32,359 bases of DNA from assembly GCA_002729095.1 (NCBI GenBank), contig PBWC01000022.1, forward strand, positions 1-32,359, given 5' to 3'. Shown piece by piece: positions 1-9,480 of the stretch. The first letter of the stretch is position 1, and every line of letters starts with the position of its first letter. The stretch comes from Methanobacteriota archaeon. Lineage in GTDB: Archaea; Thermoplasmatota; Poseidoniia; Poseidoniales; Poseidoniaceae. The notes below the pieces were generated by a model that saw nothing but the letters and a program-made list of their open reading frames with translations, had not been told where the DNA came from and did no database searches. The position numbers were made by a program, and so were the translations under genes.

Positions 1-61
1 CTAATTTTTTGGCAACAAATTTACCCACTAAACCACAGCCCAGTGTGAAAATCTTAGACAT
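1..61 (-). CDS. Partial CDS, N-terminus of a Rossmann-fold NAD(P)-binding protein (saccharopine dehydrogenase-like?), cut by the left edge
   Basis: Reverse complement from 61 reads MSKIFTLGCGLVGKFVAKKL with a GxGxxG-like motif; 8 nt downstream of asnS on the same strand. Confidence 0.5.
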   Translation of the reverse strand, partial: MSKIFTLGCGLVGKFVAKKL

Positions 62-69
62 AGTTTCAC

Positions 70-1398
70 CTATGGTGTGACTCTTCTAGAATCTCTCGGG
101 AAAGGAATAACTTCTCTGATATGTTCTGCACCACTAAGCCACGAGCAAACTCTGTCTACTCCTAAACCAAAACCACCGTGTGGAACTCCACCATAGGTTC
201 TAGTGTCGATGTAGAACTGGTAAGGTTCTCTTGGAGTTCCTTCTTCATCGATACGGGCTAAAATTTCCTCTTCTGACCAAGTTCTCTCTCCTCCTCCGAT
301 GATTTCCCCATATCCTTCAGGAGCTAACAAGTCGTGACATAGAACATACTTTTCATCTTCAGGGTCAACTCTGTGGTAGAAAGGTTTTGCAATTTTGGGA
401 TAGTGAGTTAAGAAATGAGGTACATCAAAATCTTGGGTTAGAATTTTTTCTTTAGAATAGTCGAGGTCCTGACCCCATTCAATATCAACACCCATTCCTT
501 GGAGTGTCTCTACTGCTTCATCATATCGAATTCTGGGGTACGGCGAATCGGCATATCTTGAAATTAAATCTAAATCTCTGCCTAATGATTCCAATTCTTC
601 GGTTCTTTCGTCTAAGATAGTGGAGGCAATGTGCCTAACTACTCCCTCTCCATGGTTCATTATCTCATCGTTGGTAGCCCATGCGACTTCCATTTCTGCA
701 TGCCAAAACTCTGTGAGGTGTCTTCTAGTTCTAGATTTTTCAGCCCTAAATGATGGAGCCATTGTATACAATCTTTCAAGAGCAGGCATGGCTGCTTCAG
801 CGTATAATTGCCATGACTGAGTAAGGTATGCCTTTCTTCCAAAATATGGCACTTCGAAAAGAGTAGACCCTCCTTCAACGGCACCTGCGACAAAATTTGG
901 CGCTTGATATTCGAGGAAATCTCTGTCTCTAAAGTATGAATGAACAGCGCCAAATACAGAACTGCGTATTTTTAGCATAGTTGTCATTCTCGAGGTTCGA
1001 AGGTATAAATGTCTATTATCAAGTAGAAATTCGGTTTCTCCTCCATCAGCTGCTGCCATGGCAGATTCAGTAATAGGGAATGGAGTTTCGGGATTTACTG
1101 GGCCTATAATCTCAGCCGAACTAACTACTAATTCATGTCCTCCTTCTGAGCGCTCATCGACGTTGACAGTGCCTTTCAAGACCACCGATGATTCAATTAA
1201 TGCTGACTTGATTTGTTCAAAACTGTCATCTCCCAAAACGTCTCTCTTCGCTACGCATTGAATAATTCCAGTTGAGTCTCTAAGGACAATAAATCGTATT
1301 TTATTTGAGCCTCGTGAACGCTTAATCCATCCTTTAAGTTCGACTTCTTGGTTATCATAATGACCTGATTGAACATCACCAATCCATGTAGTCTTCAT
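70..1398 (-). CDS. asnS: Asparaginyl-tRNA synthetase (class IIb aaRS, AsnS/AspS family)
   Basis: Full-length ORF with N-terminal OB-fold and class II motifs (FRAEKSRTRRHLTEFWHAEMEVAW; GGFGLGVDR). Start placed at MKTTW because an SD-like AGGTGAGAAG precedes it; the track start is 1437. Confidence 0.88.
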   Translation of the reverse strand: MKTTWIGDVQSGHYDNQEVELKGWIKRSRGSNKIRFIVLRDSTGIIQCVAKRDVLGDDSFEQIKSALIESSVVLKGTVNVDERSEGGHELVVSSAEIIGPVNPETPFPITESAMAAADGGETEFLLDNRHLYLRTSRMTTMLKIRSSVFGAVHSYFRDRDFLEYQAPNFVAGAVEGGSTLFEVPYFGRKAYLTQSWQLYAEAAMPALERLYTMAPSFRAEKSRTRRHLTEFWHAEMEVAWATNDEIMNHGEGVVRHIASTILDERTEELESLGRDLDLISRYADSPYPRIRYDEAVETLQGMGVDIEWGQDLDYSKEKILTQDFDVPHFLTHYPKIAKPFYHRVDPEDEKYVLCHDLLAPEGYGEIIGGGERTWSEEEILARIDEEGTPREPYQFYIDTRTYGGVPHGGFGLGVDRVCSWLSGAEHIREVIPFPRDSRRVTP

Positions 1399-1534
1399 CT
1401 TCTCACCTAAATAGCCCCAATGCTTGGTATAATTCAATGTCTCGGATAGCGGAAAATCTCAGGAACCTCAAAAATTGAAACATTTTGCATATATTATAGG
1501 AAATACTCAAACTATGGCACTCTTTCCATAATCT

Positions 1535-2446
1535 ATGAATCGTGTCGCAGTATATGCAATCGGTGGTAATGCGCTGTCTTCTCCAACAGGCGATAGTGAT
1601 GGGAAAAGTGAGGAAGTTCTGGCAAGAGTAATGAGCGATGTAGTCGATCTTCTAGAAGCCGGATGGAGTGTAGTCCTAACTCATGGCAACGGCCCTCAAG
1701 TTGGACATTTGATGCAGCTTGATGAAAATGTAACCCAAACTATGGACACATGGGTGGCAGCGACTCAAGGTATGATTGGGCACTCGCTATCAATAAATCT
1801 GGATTCCATATTAAACAAAAGAAGAAGGCCTGAGAGGACGGCATGTGTGATAACTAGAGTTGAAGTAGATCCATCTGATTCTGGATTTAGATTACCCACA
1901 AAACCTGTAGGTCCAGTATTAAATGATAAAGTAGTGATGTCTGCAGATTGGGATATTGCCGAAACAAAAATTGGACCTAGAAGAGTTGTTGCCAGTCCAC
2001 TTCCAATGAATATTTTAGATTTAGAAGTGATAAGAAAATTAGTTGAATTGAAGGCTGTGGTTATTTGCGGCGGCGGCGGAGGAATTCCAGTGATTCGCAA
2101 AGAGAAACATTTTGTTGGTGTACCTGCAGTTATCGATAAAGATCGATTATCCGCACTTTTAGCAATAAAACTACAGGCTGATGCGCTAATTATTTCAACA
2201 GCTACTGACTGTGTAAAAACAGGATTTGGGACAGATAAAGAAATCTCTCATTCTGTATTGACCATAGATGAATGTGAAAAATTTTCTGACAGTGGGGAAT
2301 TCCCTGCAGGTTCAATGGGTCCAAAGATAGGCAGTTTGGTCGAGGCAGCGTTACACAATCCCAATCTAAAATCTATACTATGCCAGCCAGGGGATGCATT
2401 GAAAGCACTCAAGGGAGAAGCAGGAACTACGATATTAAAGAAATAA
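1535..2446 (+). CDS. arcC: Carbamate kinase
   Basis: VAVYAIGGNAL...VLTHGNGPQVGHL, VICGGGGGIPV, GSMGPKIGSLVEA are typical of carbamate kinase. Confidence 0.92.
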   Translation: MNRVAVYAIGGNALSSPTGDSDGKSEEVLARVMSDVVDLLEAGWSVVLTHGNGPQVGHLMQLDENVTQTMDTWVAATQGMIGHSLSINLDSILNKRRRPERTACVITRVEVDPSDSGFRLPTKPVGPVLNDKVVMSADWDIAETKIGPRRVVASPLPMNILDLEVIRKLVELKAVVICGGGGGIPVIRKEKHFVGVPAVIDKDRLSALLAIKLQADALIISTATDCVKTGFGTDKEISHSVLTIDECEKFSDSGEFPAGSMGPKIGSLVEAALHNPNLKSILCQPGDALKALKGEAGTTILKK

Positions 2447-2488
2447 TCAATCATTAAATTGATATGACCCCGGGGTTTGGGGTGGTAT

Positions 2489-2923
2489 ATGTCAGTAATT
2501 AGAGCAGAAGCGCATTGTGACGGTCCGTGTGGAGTTTATGACCCAGCAAGTGCAAGAGTAGCAGGTGAAGCAGTACAGTCAATGACAAAAAAGATGATTA
2601 CTTTAGCAGAAAACCATTCCTCAGACTGTGGCTCTGCAACTTACATCAACACCATGAGTCGTTATGCTGCCATTAAGGAAGAGGAAGCACAAAAGTGCAA
2701 GGATGAATTATTGGTTCTATGGACTGATTTTTTCAAGCCTCAACACCTTGAATCAATTCCTGATCTTCACGATACATTCTGGAAGGCCGCTAAACTTTGC
2801 AGTGCGTGTAAGGTAGAAGTTTCAGCCGAACATGCTCAAGAATTGATGGACGCAATTGAAGCTATTCATCACATGTTTTGGGGTGTTAAGGGCAGAGAAG
2901 TCCCTTGGATTCGCGCTAGTTGA
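2489..2923 (+). CDS. sodN: Nickel superoxide dismutase
   Basis: Contains the Ni-hook HCDGPCGVYDPASARVAGEAV; start chosen at MSVIRAEA|HCDGPCGVY. Confidence 0.95.
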   Translation: MSVIRAEAHCDGPCGVYDPASARVAGEAVQSMTKKMITLAENHSSDCGSATYINTMSRYAAIKEEEAQKCKDELLVLWTDFFKPQHLESIPDLHDTFWKAAKLCSACKVEVSAEHAQELMDAIEAIHHMFWGVKGREVPWIRAS

Positions 2924-2928
2924 GATTG

Positions 2929-3228
2929 ATGAAAACAGTCGAGGTATTAGTATCAGGCTACAGTATGTGGCCGACTTTACAAGACGGTCAAAAATTGAAC
3001 TGCATTGAATATAATGGTGACGACTTATGCGTTGGAGACTTAGTCGTGGTTAGACACCCGTTTAATAAGAATTTAACCTTGATAAAAAGGATTACCAAAA
3101 TTAATTCTTCCGATGAACTTTGGATTGAAGGTGATAATCCCGATCCAACTTCTTCAGATGATTCACATAATTTTGGTTATATTTCAAAAGAAAATATCGT
3201 GGCTTATTGTAAACATAGGCGGGCCTGA
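2929..3228 (+). CDS. sodX: Nickel-type SOD maturation protease (S24/S26 signal-peptidase-like)
   Basis: MKTVEVLVSGYSMWPTLQDGQ (catalytic Ser motif), LTLIKRI, WIEGDNPDPTSSDD; directly downstream of sodN. Confidence 0.88.
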   Translation: MKTVEVLVSGYSMWPTLQDGQKLNCIEYNGDDLCVGDLVVVRHPFNKNLTLIKRITKINSSDELWIEGDNPDPTSSDDSHNFGYISKENIVAYCKHRRA

Positions 3229-3293
3229 CGGGGTTCGAACCCGCGACCGACGGATTAAGAGTCCGTCGCTCTACCTGACTAAGCTACAGGCCC
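3220..3293 (-). tRNA. tRNA-Lys (anticodon CTT)
   Basis: Reverse strand GGGCCTGTAGCTTAGTCAGGTAGAGCGACGGACTCTTAATCCGTCGGTCGCGGGTTCGAACCCCGTCAGGCCCG folds as a cloverleaf; anticodon loop CTCTTAA; no CCA encoded. Confidence 0.95.
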
Positions 3294-3343
3294 AACCCAG
3301 CGTCTTAACACCCGTATTTAACCATTGATTTGTTTTCAAACTT

Positions 3344-4045
3344 TCAAAGTCTACCTTTAGGATTGATGATTTCTTCTACTCCATTACTTCCTGCTAGGAT
3401 AACTGCATCGCACATATTATTGAATAATCCAACCTGGACCACTCCAGCAATCATCAAGATATTTCTTTCCATTTCGATGGGGTCAATTATCGAAGGCCCA
3501 CAATGTGCATCAGCAATCATGTTACCATTATCAGTAATAACCGGGTTATCTCCTGACATTCTACAATTTACTCGACAATCAAGTAAATTAGTTAGTTTTC
3601 TAATCGTTGACTCACTTGCAAAAGGAGTGATTTCGATTGGTAACGGAAATGCTCCTAAGGTTTCAACACGCTTTCTATCATCGGCAACTACAACCATGGT
3701 ACTCGATTCTTGTGCGACGATTTTTTCCCGTAATAGAGCGGCACCTCCACCCTTGATTAATTGGAATTGCGGGTCAAATTCATCAGCTCCATCAATTACT
3801 ATATCTAGAGAACTTACATCTGAAAGTTCTACCAAAGGAATTCCCACCTCTAGTGCCAGCTTCTCCGTGGCAAGGGATGTAGGAACCCCAACAATTTCTA
3901 AACCATCATCTTTTATCATCCGACCTAATTCGATAACTGTATATTTGACAGTTGAGCCAGTTCCTAAGCCAACTCGCATACCAGTCTTAACGAATTTACA
4001 TGCGGTTATACCCGCCTCTCGCTTCAACAACTCAACATCTTCCAT
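3344..4045 (-). CDS. rpiA: Ribose-5-phosphate isomerase A
   Basis: VGLGTGSTVKYTVIELG, DIVIDGADEFDPQFQLIKGGGAALLREKIVA are RpiA signatures. Confidence 0.95.
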   Translation of the reverse strand: MEDVELLKREAGITACKFVKTGMRVGLGTGSTVKYTVIELGRMIKDDGLEIVGVPTSLATEKLALEVGIPLVELSDVSSLDIVIDGADEFDPQFQLIKGGGAALLREKIVAQESSTMVVVADDRKRVETLGAFPLPIEITPFASESTIRKLTNLLDCRVNCRMSGDNPVITDNGNMIADAHCGPSIIDPIEMERNILMIAGVVQVGLFNNMCDAVILAGSNGVEEIINPKGRL

Positions 4046-4153
4046 AGTTAGTGATTATAGACTAGGCTATTGATGATTTCTTTCTTCATTATTTTTTAAA
4101 ATACGGTAATTTTTGGCAAATCTTTTGACCTATCAACATACGTCATCCATCTA

Positions 4154-7100
4154 ATGGGACACTCGAAGCGCGGTGTATTTCTAGCCATCGTGCTGGTATC
4201 TCTGTTTATTCTATCCGTTCAATCATATATGATTACTGCGAATTTAGATGATTCTAAGCAGTTATTTGAACCGCAAATCGAATCTTCAACCCCTGTTGGA
4301 CAATCAACTATAGTATCAATTGGTTCATTCCCGGATGGAGCTGTTGAGAAAGTTTCAGTTTCCGTCCCCAGTGAAGAAGTTGTACAAACATTAGGATTAG
4401 ATATTGAATCTGCCTCTCTACCAACATCTACGGCGTTTTCTATTTCTAAATCGCTTGATTTTTCTTCCTCACAGTACTACTCTGGAGTTGATGTTAACAG
4501 CTCCTCTCTATCCCTTCTACCTCAGGAGTGGAAGTGGGATTTTGAATCAGGATCTTTTTCTTCGGACTGGGCACAATGCAGCTCTAGTTGCTGGTCAATA
4601 CAAAATTCAAATGTGTTAGTGGGTTCTCAAACTGCTAAAGCGGCAACTATTACTCACAATCAAGTTACTTCCATGACTTTGGATGTTTCAAGTTTACCTG
4701 CAGGAACTGGTACATTTAACTACCAAGTTTCTTCAGAAGGTAGCTTTGATTATCTGAATTTCTGTGTCGATAATACTGCATGTAATCGTTACTCATATAC
4801 GAATCAGTGGTCAGGTACCGCCACTGGAGTTCATACCTTTACAATTAATCCATCTACTACTACTCTAACATGGTCTTATTCTAAAGATGGGAGTGTTAAT
4901 TCTGGCTCTGATACTGCTTGGGTAGATGAGATTGTTATCACACCTGCAGGTGGAGCAGGTAACGGTGATGGTTTTTGGATGTCTGAGCCATTCGGACCTT
5001 CTTCAATCGGCCAGGGAGAGATTAGAAGTTATGGATACATGTACATCGATGCATATATTCCTAATGACGCAGTTTTCGAATGGGATTTGATTGATGCTAG
5101 TACGGACCAAATAATTCCTGGTTTTGAGGATATGACATCTACCTCAATAGACCTTGGGGCAATCGATTATGAAAAATATCCTGAACTGAAGTTTTACGTC
5201 TACATGGAAACTACATCAGGTTCACTACCAGTTATTCATGGAATTCATTTTGAGGGATTAATTATAGATTCATTTGATTCTAAGCCATCAGAGAGTGGAT
5301 GGACATTACAAAACTCAAATTGGAATAATGGGCAGATAAGTGGTTCAGGTATTGCAACCTCTCCAGTTTATTCAATGGGCAGTGGATTTGTTGGAGTGAA
5401 ATCTAACACTTCTATTACTGGCTCAGCAAGACTAGAGTACACGGTTGATTCTGGTCAAAATTGGAATATTCTTTCAAATAATGTTTTCCAAAACCTCGGT
5501 AAACCAGAATTTAACATCCAACTCAGGATTTTTGGGACCGGCGGCAATTGGGCTATTGATACTCTAGATGTAGAATTTATTCGAGGAAGTATTGCAGATG
5601 GTTTAGAAGTGGACATTGGACTAGATGGTATCTCTGATTGGAGTATGGATAAATCCGGAATAGGGCGATTGGGTATCCAAGATCGTTTTTCTGATGATTC
5701 ATTATCCAAAGAAATTGAATCCACTTCGTCTGCCCCTGCATGGTTTAATGTTTTGATGCCTACAGATGGGCTCGAATCATTTAGTTTCTTCGTATCTAGC
5801 CCAAGTAAAGAAATGATCAGCCCATACATGACAATTTCAATTGGAGGACAAGATATCTTAACAAAAAATCTGGGCAACATAAATTCTGCCCAAAAAATTA
5901 TTTTAGATTCTAGCGACTTGTCTTCACTCAATTCTATCTTGAGTCAGTCTGTGGCATCAGTTAACTTGAACGGTGTAAATTTTGTTGATGTAACTATTAA
6001 AATCGGGTCTTCAACAACAACTACGATTGTTCACATGAGCGGACTAATGGCTGTGTATGACGATTCATTGACATTAGATTTTACTGCAACTGATAATTTA
6101 ATAATTGCAATTAACAGTGCTCTTCAATCTGTTATACCGATTTCTGGTTACAAAGAGATTTATCTTCCTATAAGAATGAAGGGCACAGGGTCAATTAGTC
6201 TAACGGTTAATGGAATTACATCACAAGCTTCTGTTATACCGTTAACTCTGGATGTGATTAATGTAACAGACACTTTCACTCCTTCAGTTGATTGGATTGA
6301 TGTGGTTAGCACATTTGATTTTTCAGGAATTGGTATTTCGAACCCAGGCGATCATTCGCGTTCCAATTCTTGGTTAATCGATCTAAATCTTGTAGGTCAA
6401 AATCAAATCAGTCAGATACGTTGCCCGATTGTATCTTTACCGATTAACGGAATTGCAATTTCATCGTGTGTTGAAACTGGATTGAACCTTATTTGGAATG
6501 ATTTGGGTCAAGGTGGCGAAATATCAATGATTGAAAGTGGATCAATTCTACAGTTCACGCACAGATTCAAGTTTCCAATAGATTGGGATGATGAAGAGTC
6601 TCTGGTAGTTTCTGCTAACCTTGTTTCAAATTCTGGTCCAATGCTTCCTGTTAGCAAATCATTTGGTTTAGGTAATTCAAATGGTGTAGAAAATGATATT
6701 TCTCTAAACCACTGGTCTGTAGTTGGTAGTAATGGTATTAGTTCTGATAATAATTACCCATATCTAAAATCGGGGGAACCGGTAAATGTTGAAGTTGATT
6801 TAGGATTTGAGGGGAGCGAAGAGTCATCACCACGTACAGGACAAGTATTGGTTAGATTATTGGTCGGAGGAAATGAATATGCCACATCAACTATAATCAA
6901 TAATGGAGTAGTAACCTTGCCATGGGTTGTTCCATCCACTGGAAGCAATGTTTTGGTTGAAGTTGAATTAATGCCTCTCAAGGGGCAATCTGTATCGTAC
7001 ATGGTGCCAAACTCTGTTAATTTTGGATTCGATTCAATTTCTCCTGAATTACTTTTCATGAATATCGACCAATTTGACCATGTCGAAGCCTCGCCTAAAA

Positions 7101-9127
7101 CAAACCTTCAGTTTACTATTACAGACAGACCGGTTCTTCCTACCTATGCCAAAATATACTACTGGAATTCATGGGAGCATGATTTTAATTCAGATGGAGA
7201 TATTCAAATCGAAGAGGTACAAATGTCCCACTTAGATATTCCAGAAAATCTTACTTTCTTACAAGGAAATTATGGATTCGATTTCGATACTTCTAGCGCC
7301 GATGATGGTTCTTATATTGTTGGATGGATAGAGATTGCAGATACTGCGGGTAACATGTTAGAAAATTCAGGTTCTTTTGAATCACCATTATTCAATCTTC
7401 AAATTAGCAGTGACGGCTCACCACAATTGGGATATGAATCATTAAGTTGGAATTTAGGTCCTGAAGCATGGCTTCATCCAGGTGAACTGGTAACCTTAGA
7501 AATTCCAGTTTGGGATATGAATGGTGTTACGGATATCAACAATATCGACCTTGACTTATCATTTAACCAACCCGATGATTCTACAATTTCATGGAGCAGG
7601 GAAGGTAATTATTGTGAGTCAACTACATTGTATATATCAGTTCAAAGTTGCAGAATTGACTCCGATTCAGAACAAAATCTCTTTTCCTCAAGCGGTAAAT
7701 TTGTTATTGAGTTCGTTTTGGAATGGGGCTTTGATCCCGATGACAGTATCGATAGAAACGTTAGGATATATATTGAGGATTTGAACGGTCAATCCTCTCA
7801 ATTGGTTCTTAATGAATTAGTTTGGAGGTTCTCTGGTGAAATGGATATCGACAAAGAAACTTTGTATTTCTTAGTCGGGGACGAAATTATTACAGGTGAT
7901 GCAAATTGGATTCAACCTAGAGAAAACGTCAATGTCGTAGGTGAAATCAAGTGGACTAAGACTCAAAGAAGTGTCAATCAACCATTAGACCTGTTATTCG
8001 AAATAGGTGGTAATCAAGCTCAGGTCGACTTCGTAAATGGTACCTTCAATGGAACAATCATTTCACCGATTATTCCTAACTCTTACTTTTTCGAAATATC
8101 ATTACGAAATTCTCCTAATGGAGCATCTATAAGACAACCAATAAATCCACTAATGTGGTTTGTCGTTGATGATTCTCCTCCTGAAATGGTTAGAATTATA
8201 AAACCTGAAATTAATGAACTAATTTATGAATCTGAGTGGTCTGAAATAGATATCGAATTAATAATTTCTGAATATGAATACTTGGATTCAGATAGTCTGA
8301 TGCTAAATTGGGAAGTTCATCCTTCTGGCTTTGGGATGTTGACAAATAGCATTGTGAACGGGTCATCAAGCCTCGAAATTCTGGGAGGTCAACCATTTGG
8401 ACAATTCATACCGATGTTTGTATCTCTAGATTTGGAAAATCTAATCGATGAAGAAGCTAGAAAACAAGCACTTGAGCTGAGAGTCTGGGTTACTGGAACT
8501 GATATGTCTGGTCAATCAATAAGTCAGGAATTTAATGCAAAGGATGCTCCTTTTGGTATTTGGCAGTTAGAACAACAAGTCCCCGAATTCAAATTCCTAA
8601 ATCCGGATATTTCCCCTAGCAAGGGTGTTGCAGTAGGAGATAATGTTGAGTTAGCAGTTGCAATCCAAAATATTGGAGAGGCATCTGGTTTTGCTCAATT
8701 AGTTGTTGAGAGAGTCGAAAGTAATGGGGCAAGAACAAGAATTCATGCTCAAGAAATAGAATTACAATCCGGCGGTTCAGGAGTTTTCACACATACATGG
8801 ATTCCAGATCGTGAGGGCTCAATGTGGATTGAATTTGTGATAATTAATGGACCAACATCCCAGACTGACACTTTCTATGTTGAAGACAATTCAGGAGATG
8901 GTTTATTCGGTGGATTTAGTGAAATTAATCCTGTATTGTTGGTAATCATTTTTGTGTTCACAGTTGCTCTTATTGGGCTATTGATTTTCGGGCTGCGTCA
9001 ACCACAAAATCCGTCTCAAAGGCCTCAGATTCCTCAAAAGAGTTTACCTAGGTTGAAGCAAAATCAATCTGCAACTTATGCTAATCAACAACACGCTAAT
9101 TCACCAGGTGAGAATCCATATCAGTGA
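4154..9127 (+). CDS. Giant secreted, C-terminally membrane-anchored surface protein (1657 aa)
   Basis: N-terminal hydrophobic signal (GVFLAIVLVSLFILSVQSYM), long beta-rich Ser/Thr/Asn-rich ectodomain, CARDB-like region near the C-terminus (GDNVELAVAIQNIGEASGFAQLVVERV), TM (NPVLLVIIFVFTVALIGLLIFGL), then a Q/N/P-rich tail. Confidence 0.85.
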   Translation: MGHSKRGVFLAIVLVSLFILSVQSYMITANLDDSKQLFEPQIESSTPVGQSTIVSIGSFPDGAVEKVSVSVPSEEVVQTLGLDIESASLPTSTAFSISKSLDFSSSQYYSGVDVNSSSLSLLPQEWKWDFESGSFSSDWAQCSSSCWSIQNSNVLVGSQTAKAATITHNQVTSMTLDVSSLPAGTGTFNYQVSSEGSFDYLNFCVDNTACNRYSYTNQWSGTATGVHTFTINPSTTTLTWSYSKDGSVNSGSDTAWVDEIVITPAGGAGNGDGFWMSEPFGPSSIGQGEIRSYGYMYIDAYIPNDAVFEWDLIDASTDQIIPGFEDMTSTSIDLGAIDYEKYPELKFYVYMETTSGSLPVIHGIHFEGLIIDSFDSKPSESGWTLQNSNWNNGQISGSGIATSPVYSMGSGFVGVKSNTSITGSARLEYTVDSGQNWNILSNNVFQNLGKPEFNIQLRIFGTGGNWAIDTLDVEFIRGSIADGLEVDIGLDGISDWSMDKSGIGRLGIQDRFSDDSLSKEIESTSSAPAWFNVLMPTDGLESFSFFVSSPSKEMISPYMTISIGGQDILTKNLGNINSAQKIILDSSDLSSLNSILSQSVASVNLNGVNFVDVTIKIGSSTTTTIVHMSGLMAVYDDSLTLDFTATDNLIIAINSALQSVIPISGYKEIYLPIRMKGTGSISLTVNGITSQASVIPLTLDVINVTDTFTPSVDWIDVVSTFDFSGIGISNPGDHSRSNSWLIDLNLVGQNQISQIRCPIVSLPINGIAISSCVETGLNLIWNDLGQGGEISMIESGSILQFTHRFKFPIDWDDEESLVVSANLVSNSGPMLPVSKSFGLGNSNGVENDISLNHWSVVGSNGISSDNNYPYLKSGEPVNVEVDLGFEGSEESSPRTGQVLVRLLVGGNEYATSTIINNGVVTLPWVVPSTGSNVLVEVELMPLKGQSVSYMVPNSVNFGFDSISPELLFMNIDQFDHVEASPKTNLQFTITDRPVLPTYAKIYYWNSWEHDFNSDGDIQIEEVQMSHLDIPENLTFLQGNYGFDFDTSSADDGSYIVGWIEIADTAGNMLENSGSFESPLFNLQISSDGSPQLGYESLSWNLGPEAWLHPGELVTLEIPVWDMNGVTDINNIDLDLSFNQPDDSTISWSREGNYCESTTLYISVQSCRIDSDSEQNLFSSSGKFVIEFVLEWGFDPDDSIDRNVRIYIEDLNGQSSQLVLNELVWRFSGEMDIDKETLYFLVGDEIITGDANWIQPRENVNVVGEIKWTKTQRSVNQPLDLLFEIGGNQAQVDFVNGTFNGTIISPIIPNSYFFEISLRNSPNGASIRQPINPLMWFVVDDSPPEMVRIIKPEINELIYESEWSEIDIELIISEYEYLDSDSLMLNWEVHPSGFGMLTNSIVNGSSSLEILGGQPFGQFIPMFVSLDLENLIDEEARKQALELRVWVTGTDMSGQSISQEFNAKDAPFGIWQLEQQVPEFKFLNPDISPSKGVAVGDNVELAVAIQNIGEASGFAQLVVERVESNGARTRIHAQEIELQSGGSGVFTHTWIPDREGSMWIEFVIINGPTSQTDTFYVEDNSGDGLFGGFSEINPVLLVIIFVFTVALIGLLIFGLRQPQNPSQRPQIPQKSLPRLKQNQSATYANQQHANSPGENPYQ

Positions 9128-9176
9128 TTAATTCAACTTCCGAAGGTTTTGAAGGGTATTGATTGCACGGTTATTT

Positions 9177-9479
9177 GGAGGGAGTAGGAGGATCGCTGAC
9201 AGAGTTAGACTCTGAGGAAAGTCCCCTCTCCATAACGCGTGTGCCTCGCAGAAGTGAGAAATCAGAGATGGTTAGGTTAATGCTACAGAAACGAACGATA
9301 CAGGGTGTGTACAGTGATGTTGAAAAACGGAGATTGCTTTGTGGTCGATGAAACGAGCAACCGCACAGGAGCAAGTCCAAGAATTCCCCTTGAGGTTGCG
9401 TGCCTAGGGAAAGGTAGGATGCTAAGTTGAATGCGGTCGCCGAAAGGTAACAGAAAGGGGCTTACTCCCTACTCCCTCC
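9177..9479 (+). ncRNA. rnpB: RNase P RNA (archaeal type)
   Basis: CR-I GAGGAAAGTCCCC and CR-V ACAGAAAGGGGCTTA can form P4; terminal P1 stem GGAGGGAGTAGG/CCTACTCCCTCC; internal GGAGCAAGTCCAA. Confidence 0.96.
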
Positions 9480-9480
9480 A

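Noticed and set aside
660-953. 97-aa minus-strand ORF within asnS
   Set aside because: Out-of-frame overlap with a confidently identified synthetase.
3113-3328. 71-aa ORF containing 'GGPDGVRTRDRRIKSPSLYLTKLQAQ'
   Set aside because: A translation artefact of reading antisense through tRNA-Lys (typical tRNA-derived false protein).
3330-4073. 247-aa plus-strand ORF
   Set aside because: Exactly antisense to rpiA, which has clear family motifs; low-complexity antisense translation.
9163-9380. ORFs 9163..9351 (+) and 9171..9380 (-)
   Set aside because: They lie inside RNase P RNA.
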